Assembly (NCBI GenBank): GCA_024399065.1
Contig: JAKSIB010000014.1
Coordinates: 1-64,000, forward strand
Length of the DNA stretch: 64,000 nt
From: Fibrobacter sp.
GTDB lineage: Bacteria > Fibrobacterota > Fibrobacteria > Fibrobacterales > Fibrobacteraceae
Direction of reading: 5' to 3'
Below, piece after piece: positions 52,996-60,864 of the stretch. The position numbers were made by a program, and so were the translations under genes. A model generated the notes under the pieces. The model did not search any database. It saw only the letters and a program-made list of their open reading frames with translations, and was not told the origin of the DNA. Each line of letters starts with the position of its first letter. Within the stretch, counting starts at the first letter, position 1.

Positions 52996-53060
52996 AAATC
53001 GTTAAAAACGGCGATTTTAGCCAAATTTTGGCTCCTGGGCCCATGCGACTCGGGAGCATT
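52995..53060 (+). terminator. Stacked hairpins between the tandem GH43 genes
   Basis: AAAATCG (52995-53001)/CGATTTT (53012-53018), AGCCAAA/TTTGGCT (53019-53033) and GCTCC/GGAGC (about 53031-53058) follow one another. None has a long T run, so termination may be partial. Confidence 0.5.
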
Positions 53061-53191
53061 TCGTGCTTCCTATGGATAAAATGTCCATAAATGGTTGTTT
53101 GCTTAGTTCACTTTGGAATAATTATGGATTTAATTTAAAGATTAAGGGATTGGGTGGGGGATATTTTATATCCAAAAACTTCGGAGTGTGT

Positions 53192-55438
53192 ATGAATATG
53201 AATTTTAAGAAAGCTCTACCGCGTGCTGTAGGTGCAACTCTCGTCGCTGGCCTCGCTACTTTTGGCCTTGCTGACAATCCGCTTTCCACTTATCACTATC
53301 TGGCAGACCCTTCTGCAGCTTCTGATGGTGATACCTTCTACGTCTTGACCGACGTGGATGATCATTCTCCCCAGGAAAACTATAACTACGACATCGTCGG
53401 TCTGAATGCATTCTCTTCTGAAGACATGAAGAACTGGACCGACCATGGTATGATTTTCCGTTCCAAGCGTGAATTCGGTGACTATCCGAATAACACCTGG
53501 GCTTCCGGCATTGCTGTCCACAAGGGCCGTATCTACATCGTTTATCCTAACGGTGCTAGTGGCGTGGGTATGATTACTGCCGACAATATTGCAGGTCCTT
53601 ATCGTGATCCGGTTAAGGAAACTCATGGCGTGAACTACATCGCTGCCCACTATGGCTCCAGCGTGATTGGTGGCTGCGATAACATCGCTCACTGCTTTGA
53701 CCCGGGTATCTTTATCGAAGAAGATGGTACCGGCTATGTGGTTTTCGGTGGCGGCGAAAATAATCAGCGTCCCTATGGTAACAACCTGGATATCATCAAG
53801 TTTACCGATAACAACGGCAAGATTACCGTCGACAAGAATTCTCTTACCAGAATCAATGCACCGGGTTCCTTCGAAGCTCCCTACATCCACAAAAAGGATA
53901 ATACTTATTACTTGAGCTTCAATACCCTGCCGCAGGTGATTGACTATAGTATGTCCAGCAAAATTATGGGTCCCTACAACTTTGTGGGTACTGTAATTCC
54001 GGGCATTTCCGCTGTACCTGATGCTCACAACGAAGGTGGTAACAACCATCAGGGCTTTGCTGAATTCAAGGGCAAGTGGTACGCTGTTTATCATGACCGT
54101 CGCTTGGTCACTGCTGACGAACATCCGGGTTCCTGTACCCAGGCAGGCGTCTGCACCAACAGCCCCAACAAGGAAAACCATCGTAGCGTTTCTATCGATG
54201 AACTCACTTGGAACGGCGACAAGATGAACAAGCTTTCCTTCACCCGTGAAGGTCCTAAGCAGATCAAGAACTTTGACCCGTACAGAACTTACAAGGCTTT
54301 GACCAGCTCCAAGCAGCGCAACGTTCGTAGCCGTACCGACTGGACCAAGGGTCAGGCTGTTAAGCATGTGCTTACTCCGCTTGGCACCAAGGAATCCTGG
54401 ATTCGCGTGACTGGCGTTGACTTCGGCAATGGTGCAGAAAATGTTCGTATCAAGGCTGCTAACGTTGGCGATGGCAACAAGATTGAAATCCGTAAGGGTA
54501 GCGTTACCGGTACTTTGGCTGGTACTTGCGAACTTGCAAAGACCAGCGGTTGGCAGGCCTATACTGACAACGATTGCGAATTGAAGGGCTTGTCCGGTGT
54601 TGTTGACCAGTTGTTCTTCGTGTTCAAGGGCTCCAAGGACTCCACCATGGGTATTCTCGAATGGGAATTCCAGGGCACCAAGCGTGAACCGGAACCTCAG
54701 ACTCCGTTTGGCGGCAAGGCAACTCCGATTCCGGGTAAGCTGGAAATGGAAAACTTTGACGAACCGGGCTACGGCGCAGGTAACGATTCCTACTACGAAA
54801 ACGATGAAGAAGACCATGGCGAAACCGAATACCGTAAGGGTACAGGCGTAGATATCTACAAGAAGGCTACCGGTTACATCGTTGGCTACAACCAGAAGGG
54901 TGAATGGCTTGAATACACAGTGAATGTTGCCAAGGATGGCGACTACACTATGTACGCCGCAGTTGCTTCTGCAAACGAAACTTCCGGCTTCCAGCTCTCC
55001 GTTGACGGCAAGGCTCTTACCGATACCATCATGGTTCCGAAGGCTGCATCTGGTGAAGAAAACTACGATGACTATAACAAGGTCAAGAGAAACATTTCTC
55101 TCACTGCTGGCTCTCATATCATCCGCTTCACCGTAACTGGCGACTGGATGGACATTGACTACATCAACTTCCTCGAAGGCAAGGACGCTCCGGATACCGA
55201 ACCTATTCCTGGCAAGGAAGAAGAAAATCCTGACATGGCTATCGGATCTGTGCAGTTCAATGTGACTTCTGCTGCAGAATACAATGTCTTCGATCTCCAG
55301 GGCCACCTGAAGGGCACTGTAAGCCTCACCGGCAAGAATGCGGTTCAGGTTCTGAATGCAGCTGGCTTTGCCAAGGGCGTGTACATGCTCAAGCAGGTTA
55401 GCGGCTCCAAGAAGATGCTGGTGAACTCTGCCAAGTAA
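53192..55438 (+). CDS. Secreted GH43 enzyme with two CBM6-type modules (paralogue)
   Basis: A 748-residue exported enzyme. An open frame extends to 53063, but GGAG (53183-53186) places the start at ATG 53192. After the signal peptide (to GLADNP), the GH43 propeller has STYHYLADPSAASDG, HCFDPGIFIEEDG and FEAPYIHKKDNTYYLSF. A CBM6-like module (ESWIRVTGVDFG... VDQLFFVFKG) and a canonical CBM6 (LEMENFDEPGYG... WMDIDYINFL) match the upstream gene domain for domain. The sorting-like tail is YNVFDLQGHLKGT... FAKGVYMLKQVSG. It probably acts on arabinoxylan with its paralogue; the 197-bp spacer has weak hairpins, so cotranscription is possible. Confidence 0.9.
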   Translation: MNMNFKKALPRAVGATLVAGLATFGLADNPLSTYHYLADPSAASDGDTFYVLTDVDDHSPQENYNYDIVGLNAFSSEDMKNWTDHGMIFRSKREFGDYPNNTWASGIAVHKGRIYIVYPNGASGVGMITADNIAGPYRDPVKETHGVNYIAAHYGSSVIGGCDNIAHCFDPGIFIEEDGTGYVVFGGGENNQRPYGNNLDIIKFTDNNGKITVDKNSLTRINAPGSFEAPYIHKKDNTYYLSFNTLPQVIDYSMSSKIMGPYNFVGTVIPGISAVPDAHNEGGNNHQGFAEFKGKWYAVYHDRRLVTADEHPGSCTQAGVCTNSPNKENHRSVSIDELTWNGDKMNKLSFTREGPKQIKNFDPYRTYKALTSSKQRNVRSRTDWTKGQAVKHVLTPLGTKESWIRVTGVDFGNGAENVRIKAANVGDGNKIEIRKGSVTGTLAGTCELAKTSGWQAYTDNDCELKGLSGVVDQLFFVFKGSKDSTMGILEWEFQGTKREPEPQTPFGGKATPIPGKLEMENFDEPGYGAGNDSYYENDEEDHGETEYRKGTGVDIYKKATGYIVGYNQKGEWLEYTVNVAKDGDYTMYAAVASANETSGFQLSVDGKALTDTIMVPKAASGEENYDDYNKVKRNISLTAGSHIIRFTVTGDWMDIDYINFLEGKDAPDTEPIPGKEEENPDMAIGSVQFNVTSAAEYNVFDLQGHLKGTVSLTGKNAVQVLNAAGFAKGVYMLKQVSGSKKMLVNSAK

Positions 55439-55510
55439 TCTTGTTGGATGGTCGCCCGCGCGGCGATAATACATTCGCCTGGTCGGGACCTTCTAGCTAA
55501 CGAAAATTAA

Positions 55511-55540
55511 AAGACCTCCCGATGTTCGGGAGGTTCTTTT
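55511..55540 (+). terminator. Terminator of the tandem GH43 genes
   Basis: AAGACCTCCCG and CGGGAGGTTCTT pair around ATGTT, followed by TTTG. Confidence 0.85.
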
Positions 55541-55552
55541 GTGCTTTCTAAA

Positions 55553-55587
55553 TCGTCATCCTGGAGCCTCGTTGAGGCGGTAGGATC
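55553..55587. repeat. REP-like imperfect palindrome
   Basis: ATCCT...GCCTC, GTT, GAGGC...AGGAT forms an imperfect stem. Similar GTCATCC-starting palindromes lie at about 56073-56097 and 57463-57492. Whether they form one genomic family cannot be decided from one window. Confidence 0.45.
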
Positions 55588-55589
55588 AA

Positions 55590-55625
55590 AAAAGAAAAAC
55601 TCAGCATTTCTGCTGAGTTTTTCTT
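55590..55625 (-). terminator. Terminator of tRNA-Leu copy 1
   Basis: On the minus strand AAAACTCAGCA-GAAA-TGCTGAGTTTT follows the tRNA and is followed by T-rich sequence. An identical hairpin follows copy 2 at 55869-55904. Confidence 0.85.
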
Positions 55626-55626
55626 C

Positions 55627-55710
55627 TGCGGTCGGACAGACTTGAACTGTCATGGGATCGCTCCCACTAGCACCTCAAGCTAGCGTGTCTACCAATTCCA
55701 CCACGACCGC
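55627..55710 (-). tRNA. tRNA-Leu (anticodon GAG), copy 1
   Basis: An 84-nt class II tRNA. The acceptor stem GCGGTCG/CGACCGC is perfect, the discriminator is A, and the anticodon stem CTAGC/GCTAG encloses TTGAGGT with anticodon GAG. The long variable arm is TGGGA-GCGA-TCCCA and the T arm GACAG/CTGTC encloses TTCAAGT. CCA is not encoded. It reads CTC and CTT codons. Confidence 0.97.
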
Positions 55711-55731
55711 GAGGTCCTTAACGGAACGGCA

Positions 55732-55762
55732 CAAAGATAACAACATTTTGATTTTTTGTAAA
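55732..55762 (-). promoter_or_regulatory. Promoter of tRNA-Leu copy 1
   Basis: On the minus strand TTTACA, 17 bp and TATCTT(TG) lie about 22 bp upstream of the tRNA. Confidence 0.65.
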
Positions 55763-55905
55763 TGTGAAGGGGAGAATCTTTCTGAAAAAATCTTTGGTAA
55801 AAGTCCGCAAAATGAAACTGTGGGAAAGCATAGTCGTGAAATTTTTGCAGAAAACAAAGTTTGCATTAAAAAGAAAAACTCAGCATTTCTGCTGAGTTTT
55901 TCTTC

Positions 55906-55989
55906 TGCGGTCGGACAGACTTGAACTGTCATGGGATCGCTCCCACTAGCACCTCAAGCTAGCGTGTCTACCAATTCCACCACGACCGC
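55906..55989 (-). tRNA. tRNA-Leu (anticodon GAG), copy 2
   Basis: The 84-nt sequence is identical to copy 1, with the same terminator downstream and the same leader upstream; both lie in one tandem duplication. Confidence 0.97.
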
Positions 55990-56010
55990 GAGGTCCTTAA
56001 CGGAACGGCT

Positions 56011-56041
56011 CAAAGATAACTAATAACTGAAATCTTGTAAA
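56011..56041 (-). promoter_or_regulatory. Promoter of tRNA-Leu copy 2
   Basis: On the minus strand TTTACA, 17 bp and TATCTT(TG), as for copy 1, although the spacer sequence differs. Confidence 0.65.
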
Positions 56042-56097
56042 GGGTTTTTGCTCAAAAAATATGACTTTTTTTTTGTCATCCCGACCCGGGATTTCCT

Positions 56098-57444
56098 TTA
56101 CTTAACTTCAGCTACCAACTTGTCGAAGACCTGTCCACGAACCTTGTAGTTCTTGAAAAGGCCGAAGCTTGCACAGGCGGGGCTCATGATGACGGTGCCG
56201 CCTTCGCCGATGTTAAGGCTGTCTGCGAAAGCTTCTTCGAGAGTGGGGAAGATTGCCGTCTGGATGCCTGCTGCGTCCACACCAGCCTTCTTCAGGTCGT
56301 CAAGCATACGTTCGGCGGTTGCGCCAATCAAAGCCACACGCTTCAGGTTGGGGCGATCCTTCACCAGGATTTCGCTGAGTTCTGTAAAGTCTGCGTTCTT
56401 TTCGGAACCGCCCAGAATCAGTGCGAAGGGACGCTTCATGCTGCCAGTTGCTGCGATGGTTGCGTCGGGGCGTGTGGCGTAGCTGTCGTTGTAGAATTCG
56501 ATGCCATTCTTTTCTCCCTTGAATTCCATACGGAAGGGGAGGGTTTCATAGCTCTTCAATGCTTCGAAGGCGTCTGCAACCTTGATGCCCAGGGCGGTAC
56601 ATGCCAAAGTAGCTGCTGCCATGTTTTCCAGCTGGTAGATGCCGCGGACCTTGCAGTCGCTCAAGTACAGCTTGTCGCTACCGATGGTCAGAACGGAACC
56701 GTCAATATTTGCATCGCCGTCGCCGAAGCTTACTGCCAGCTTATTGCGGGCCGGGCTTTCACTTGCAATCTTTGCGGTAGGTGCGGCGTCCTTCAGGTAC
56801 ACGCAGGTGCCGTTAGCCTTCTGCCAACGCACCAGGTTGGCCTTGGCGTCGCGGTATTCTTCAACAGTCTTGTGCCAGTCCAAGTGCTCGGTGGAGACAC
56901 GCAACACCACGCCCACATCCGGAGAAAGAGACAAAGTCATCAACTGGAAGCTGGACAATTCCAGAATGCTGATGCGGTCTGCAGAATCGTCTTCCAGCAA
57001 ATCAAGAGCGGGCACGCCAAAGTTGCCGCCGATGATGTTTGCCTTGCCGCACTTATCAAGAATGTGGCTGATCATGCTGACGGTGCTGCCTTTGCCCAAG
57101 GTTCCGGTAACGCCGACCACCTTGTTGGACTTAGTTTGTTCCAAGAACAACTGGATCTGGCTAGTCATCATGCCACCGTTCATCTGGAACTTGAACAGTT
57201 CCTGACTCATGGGGTACACGCCTGCGGAACGTACCACGGTAACGCAATCCTTAAGACCGTCCATGTATTTTTCGCCGCTGCAAACCTTTACGTTCACGCC
57301 GGCAGGAACTTCCGGCAAGTTCACCGGGTTCTTGTCCATCACGACAATGTCCTTGACGCCTTCACGGAACAGGTAACGCAAAGTGCTCTGGCCTTCAACG
57401 CCAAAGCCGAGAATACCAACAGGAGAAACCAAATTGTTGTTCAT
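56098..57444 (-). CDS. murD: UDP-N-acetylmuramoylalanine-D-glutamate ligase
   Basis: A 448-residue Mur ligase adding D-glutamate to UDP-MurNAc-L-Ala in peptidoglycan synthesis. The N-terminal Rossmann domain starts VGILGFGVEGQSTLRYL. The central ATPase domain has the P-loop VTGTLGKGSTVS, then ILELSSFQL and HLDWHKTVEEY, both diagnostic of MurD. The C-terminal ligand-binding domain has FYNDSYATRPDATIAA and ILGGSEKNADF. The P-loop differs from the usual MurD GTNGKSTT and resembles the GTNGKGS of folylpolyglutamate synthases. There is no neighbouring mur gene, so it lies outside a dcw cluster. Confidence 0.87.
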   Translation of the reverse strand: MNNNLVSPVGILGFGVEGQSTLRYLFREGVKDIVVMDKNPVNLPEVPAGVNVKVCSGEKYMDGLKDCVTVVRSAGVYPMSQELFKFQMNGGMMTSQIQLFLEQTKSNKVVGVTGTLGKGSTVSMISHILDKCGKANIIGGNFGVPALDLLEDDSADRISILELSSFQLMTLSLSPDVGVVLRVSTEHLDWHKTVEEYRDAKANLVRWQKANGTCVYLKDAAPTAKIASESPARNKLAVSFGDGDANIDGSVLTIGSDKLYLSDCKVRGIYQLENMAAATLACTALGIKVADAFEALKSYETLPFRMEFKGEKNGIEFYNDSYATRPDATIAATGSMKRPFALILGGSEKNADFTELSEILVKDRPNLKRVALIGATAERMLDDLKKAGVDAAGIQTAIFPTLEEAFADSLNIGEGGTVIMSPACASFGLFKNYKVRGQVFDKLVAEVK

Positions 57445-57464
57445 ATCAAACCTTTATCTTCAAA

Positions 57465-57492
57465 TGTCATCCCGGCCTCAGAGCCGGGATCT
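57465..57492. repeat. Palindrome upstream of murD
   Basis: ATCCCGGC-CTCAGA-GCCGGGAT is a perfect 8-bp stem. It may terminate the upstream minus-strand gene or belong to a REP-like family with 56073-56097 (GTCATCCCGACCCGGGAT). Confidence 0.55.
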
Positions 57493-57522
57493 CCTTTTCA
57501 ACAATGAAAATTTAGCAATCAA

Positions 57523-58779
57523 TTACCAGAAGTGTGCACCGATGCCTAAACCGAAGTTGCTGTAGAAACCATTTCCGGGGAGCCATTCGATGGAGAATCG
57601 TGCCTTTAAAGAAAGATATGCCATGACTCCAAATTCACCCGGACTAGATTCCATGAGAAATCTGAAATCAAGCTGGGAACCCAACATAACGGGACCTTCA
57701 AATGCCCCACCGATAAATGGCTGGAACTTCAGTCGCTTGCTGTCGTAAAGGTCTAATCCTAAGGTCATCCCTACATTCTCCCATTTGGGATATAGTTTCT
57801 TGTTGTCATCATTTTTTTTGTTGTCGTCAGAATGTTGGCGCTCGCTGGTTTCGCAGCCTCCGAAGAACGGGGTGAAAATTAATATGTCTTTCTGAATGGG
57901 AACAGCGATAAAGAACTCCCCTGCATCGTGAAGAATAACCCTTGAGACAAAAACCTCAACGCCAATGCCTCCGGTGTAGGGCTTGCCGTACACGGTTTTT
58001 TCGTTTTCGTCAAGGCGATTGTACTCGCTCTGCAATTTCCCGAGTATGTTGGAGACGTGTTTTGTTGATGGCGAATTGGGGTATGTTGTCGTGAACGCTT
58101 TTACCGTATTGATGATTTGTAGCAACGTCTCTTTTTTGGGAAGGTAAATGATGGGGTAGCCCAGTACGGATATATGGGCGTCTTCGTGATGACCTGGGCT
58201 GAAGATTGTTTTCTGGTATCTAGTTCTTGCCTTGGCGAATTGCGCGAGTGAAATTAATACTTTCGCTAAGTCCTTCGTCTCTTGAGAAACCTCGGCTTTT
58301 CTAACCTTTTTCAATATTCTGACTGTTGAGGCGGAATCGTTAAAGTCCAGGAACTCGTTTAAAAAATCAGACAAGTCGTCGACGGCGCACAAACTGCTGT
58401 GCATGCACTTTGTGTACAAAATGTTCTTGGAGACGTTTTCGGGGCGATTGGGGTGGATTGTAACATCTCTTTCTAGGGAAAGAGCGTTTGCCCATAAAGC
58501 TAAAGCCTCTTCGTAGCGGCCAATGTATAGCGCTAACTGGATGTATTCGATGCTTGTTAAAAGTATCGATTTTTTGCTGGCTGGATGTTCATCCAGAAAT
58601 TGTTCGGCGATCTGAAAATCCTTGGCCTTAAGCGCTTCCATTACTTGATCGCGGCTTGCGGCCATTGCGCGTTCTGTTGGTATGCTAGGGGGTGGGGCGG
58701 AACCCGGCTCATCTATGGCGAAGCAAACGCTTGTCAAACAAAATAAAATCAGAAATAATATGGATCGAATCTTGCGCAT
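57523..58779 (-). CDS. Exported, probable outer-membrane protein of unknown function
   Basis: A 418-residue protein with a signal peptide (to SVCFA-IDEP) and a Pro-rich segment. Residues ~40-260 are helical with TPR-like pairs (YIQLALYIGRYEEALALWANAL). Residues ~265-418 alternate as beta strands (GGIGVEVFVSRVIL, FEGPVMLGSQLDFRF, MAYLSLKARFSIEWL) and end with an aromatic residue (GAHFW), the usual mark of an outer-membrane barrel. A Lys/Asp/Asn-rich loop (~330-345) includes DDNKKNDDNKK. I do not recognise a family. The 119-bp upstream spacer contains the tRNA copy 3 terminator. Confidence 0.7.
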   Translation of the reverse strand: MRKIRSILFLILFCLTSVCFAIDEPGSAPPPSIPTERAMAASRDQVMEALKAKDFQIAEQFLDEHPASKKSILLTSIEYIQLALYIGRYEEALALWANALSLERDVTIHPNRPENVSKNILYTKCMHSSLCAVDDLSDFLNEFLDFNDSASTVRILKKVRKAEVSQETKDLAKVLISLAQFAKARTRYQKTIFSPGHHEDAHISVLGYPIIYLPKKETLLQIINTVKAFTTTYPNSPSTKHVSNILGKLQSEYNRLDENEKTVYGKPYTGGIGVEVFVSRVILHDAGEFFIAVPIQKDILIFTPFFGGCETSERQHSDDNKKNDDNKKLYPKWENVGMTLGLDLYDSKRLKFQPFIGGAFEGPVMLGSQLDFRFLMESSPGEFGVMAYLSLKARFSIEWLPGNGFYSNFGLGIGAHFW

Positions 58780-58863
58780 AGCTAACTCCCAAAATCAATA
58801 AATCCTAAACCAATCTTCTTTAAAACTACAAAATGCCCGTGTGCGAAATGCTGATTATGCACA

Positions 58864-58896
58864 AAAAAGAAGCCCAGTCTTTCGACTGGACTTCTT
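58864..58896 (-). terminator. Terminator of the tpiA-secG-tRNA-Leu unit
   Basis: On the minus strand GAAGTCCAGTC-GAAA-GACTGGGCTTC is followed by six T. Confidence 0.9.
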
Positions 58897-58898
58897 AC

Positions 58899-58982
58899 TG
58901 CGGTCGGACAGACTTGAACTGTCATGGGATCGCTCCCACTAGCACCTCAAGCTAGCGTGTCTACCAATTCCACCACGACCGC
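58899..58982 (-). tRNA. tRNA-Leu (anticodon GAG), copy 3
   Basis: An 84-nt tRNA identical to copies 1 and 2, but with different flanks. It lies 64 bp downstream of secG on the same strand without an evident separate promoter, so it is likely processed from the tpiA-secG transcript. E. coli also has a tRNA-Leu(GAG) gene (leuU) directly after secG. Confidence 0.97.
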
Positions 58983-59046
58983 GTGGTTGCTGCCCGCGTG
59001 CTTTTGCACTATCGTTCAGCAACTATAAAGCTTCTGAGAAACTTTA

Positions 59047-59448
59047 TTACTCAGCTGCGGGAGCCGGAGCTTCTGCGGCCGGAGCAACTTCAACAGCCGG
59101 AGCTGCTGCAGGTGCGCCGAAGTCAGCGGGGAGAGCCGGAACTTCCGGAGCCTGCTGAGCTGCGTTTTCGCGGGTTGCCTTCTGCATTGCGGATTCTTCC
59201 ACAGTCTGATCCTGCTTAGCAACGATGAGACCGAGGCCGATAACCACGATGAAGAAAATGACTGCAACGACGCGGGTCAACTTCTGGATGAAGGTTGCTG
59301 CACCAGCGGTGGAGAAAGCAGACTGAGAAGTCATGCCACCGAGACCTGCAAGGCCGCCCATCTTGTCGTTCTGAACGAGAACGAGGAGCATGAGGAACAA
59401 GCAGAGGAATACGTGGAGGACGATACCAATCCAAAAGAGAGTTGTCAT
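59047..59448 (-). CDS. secG: Protein-export membrane protein SecG
   Basis: A 133-residue SecYEG accessory subunit. Two membrane helices (~4-23, IGIVLHVFLCLFLMLLVLVQ; ~58-78, VVAVIFFIVVIGLGLIVA) flank the conserved QNDKMGGLAGLGG...ATFIQKLTR loop. The C-terminal ~50 residues are an Ala/Pro/Glu-rich tail (PAAEAPAPAAE) longer than in E. coli SecG. It is located between tpiA and tRNA-Leu(GAG) on the minus strand. Confidence 0.93.
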   Translation of the reverse strand: MTTLFWIGIVLHVFLCLFLMLLVLVQNDKMGGLAGLGGMTSQSAFSTAGAATFIQKLTRVVAVIFFIVVIGLGLIVAKQDQTVEESAMQKATRENAAQQAPEVPALPADFGAPAAAPAVEVAPAAEAPAPAAE

Positions 59449-59492
59449 AACGTTTATACCTTGAGTAGTTTAAAGTTTCGTTTCGAAGGAAA

Positions 59493-60254
59493 TTACTTAG
59501 CTTCTGCAGCTGCGATGATTTCCATGAAGGTAGCAGCCTTGAGGCCTGCACCACCAATCAAACCACCGTCGATGTCCTTCTGAGCGAGGAGGCCAGCAGC
59601 GTTAGCACCCTTCATGGAGCCACCGTACTGGATGCGCATGCCTTCAGCAATTGCTTCGCCGTAGATTTCCTTAACAACGGAACGTACGAAAGCCTGGGTA
59701 TCCTGAGCCTGTTCGTCGGTAGCGGTAACGCCTGTACCGATTGCCCAAACCGGTTCGTAAGCGAGAACGCACTTAGCAGCGTCTTCAGCGGAAACGCCTT
59801 CGAAAGCGCCCTTAACCTGAGTGGAAAGAACAGCTTCGAGCTTGCCGCCGTTACGTTCGTCGAGGGTTTCGCCAATGCAGATGATCGGCTTCATGCCAGC
59901 TTCGAGAGTCTTCTTGACCTTGAGGTTGACGGTTTCTTCGGTTTCGTGGAAGTACTGACGCTGTTCGGAGTGACCGATGATGATGTATTCTGCGCCGATT
60001 TCCTTAACCATGTCAACGGAAACCTTACCAGTGTATGCGCCCTGGTCCTTCCAGTGGATGTCCTGGATAGCGAGCTTAACGTTGGTGCCCTTAACAACGT
60101 CTGCAACCTTAGCAGCAGCGAGGTAGGTCGGAGCGATGACGACTTCAGTCTTCTTCACGTCCTTGACGGCTTCAACGATGTCCTTAGCGAGCTGAACGGA
60201 TTCGCTAACGGTCTTGTTCATCTTCCAGTTACCAGCAATGATATACTGACGCAT
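59493..60254 (-). CDS. tpiA: Triosephosphate isomerase
   Basis: A 253-residue glycolytic enzyme interconverting dihydroxyacetone phosphate and glyceraldehyde 3-phosphate. Active-site residues are Lys in AGNWKMNK, His in IIIGHSEQR and Glu in [13 protein letters not shown], with the phosphate loop at YGGSMKGAN and GGLIGGAGL. Length is canonical. AGGAG precedes the ATG. It heads a tpiA-secG-tRNA unit. Leu codons are mainly CTC. Confidence 0.97.
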   Translation of the reverse strand: MRQYIIAGNWKMNKTVSESVQLAKDIVEAVKDVKKTEVVIAPTYLAAAKVADVVKGTNVKLAIQDIHWKDQGAYTGKVSVDMVKEIGAEYIIIGHSEQRQYFHETEETVNLKVKKTLEAGMKPIICIGETLDERNGGKLEAVLSTQVKGAFEGVSAEDAAKCVLAYEPVWAIGTGVTATDEQAQDTQAFVRSVVKEIYGEAIAEGMRIQYGGSMKGANAAGLLAQKDIDGGLIGGAGLKAATFMEIIAAAEAK

Positions 60255-60299
60255 AATTAACTCCTTGGTGGGTTTAAAATTTAACGAGCGATAATTTAG

Positions 60300-60342
60300 T
60301 AAAAAAAAGACCGCCAGGGGAGGTCCGGGCGGCTTTTTGTAT
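60300..60342 (-). terminator. Terminator after the BamE-like lipoprotein gene
   Basis: On the minus strand AAAAAGCCGCC and GGCGGTCTTTTT pair around a CGGACCTCCCCT loop, followed by T. Confidence 0.85.
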
Positions 60343-60347
60343 AGAAA

Positions 60348-60782
60348 TTAGTAGTTAGAGCTATACTTGGAAGTGGGAGCGGGGGATCCACCGTAGCGGT
60401 CGCCTTCGATCTTTTCCAAGATAAGTTCGTCTTCGTAACCCTTCAGGCGTGCCTGGTCGGGGTGCTTCCAGATCAAACGGGTGATGAGCTTGCCGTCGCG
60501 GGTGTAGTATTCCCAGATCTTGCCTTCACCGGTTTCGAGATCGGGAGGTCCCCAAAGGAGGTTCACCATGTCATTGGTCATACCTTCTTCGATGTAGCCC
60601 TGCTTGAAAACGTCCTTCAAGCGCTTGTCGATGCCCATACTTTCCTTAATGGCAAAGTATTCGCGTTCGTATTCGTTCTGGCCAACGCCACGTTCGATCA
60701 AGATCGGGGAAGAGTAACGGCTGTTACATCCCCAGAACATGAGGGCGCTGATACCGAGCACGCACAGATGAGAAAGCTTCAT
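60348..60782 (-). CDS. Small lipoprotein, BamE/SmpA-like
   Basis: A 144-residue lipoprotein (lipobox MFWGC). The start at 60782 is preferred over an upstream in-frame ATG at 60812 because AAAGGAA precedes it with correct spacing. The mature part contains EEGMTNDMVNLLWGPPDLET followed by a WEYY strand, the GMTxxxVxxLWGPP pattern of SmpA/OmlA (BamE-like) folds. BamE aids outer-membrane protein assembly, but many unrelated lipoproteins share the fold, so the function stays open. The Ser-rich tail ends SKYSSNY. Confidence 0.7.
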   Translation of the reverse strand: MKLSHLCVLGISALMFWGCNSRYSSPILIERGVGQNEYEREYFAIKESMGIDKRLKDVFKQGYIEEGMTNDMVNLLWGPPDLETGEGKIWEYYTRDGKLITRLIWKHPDQARLKGYEDELILEKIEGDRYGGSPAPTSKYSSNY

Positions 60783-60864
60783 AATAGTTCCTTTAAACTT
60801 TGTTGACCACAAAATAAGAATTATATCGCCGAATGGAAGAAAAAATTTTTAATTTTACATTGAA

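Larger units (their letters stand above)
55589..56020 (-). repeat. Tandem duplication of a complete tRNA transcription unit
   Basis: Two ~153-bp units (55589-55741 and 55868-56020, offset 279) carry the same terminator, tRNA-Leu, leader and -10 region with only one mismatch seen in the leader. Sequences between them and their -35 flanks differ. Confidence 0.9.

Noticed and set aside
53063-53191. 43-codon N-terminal extension of the second tandem GH43
   Set aside because: It would bury the signal peptide; GGAG and spacing support ATG 53192.
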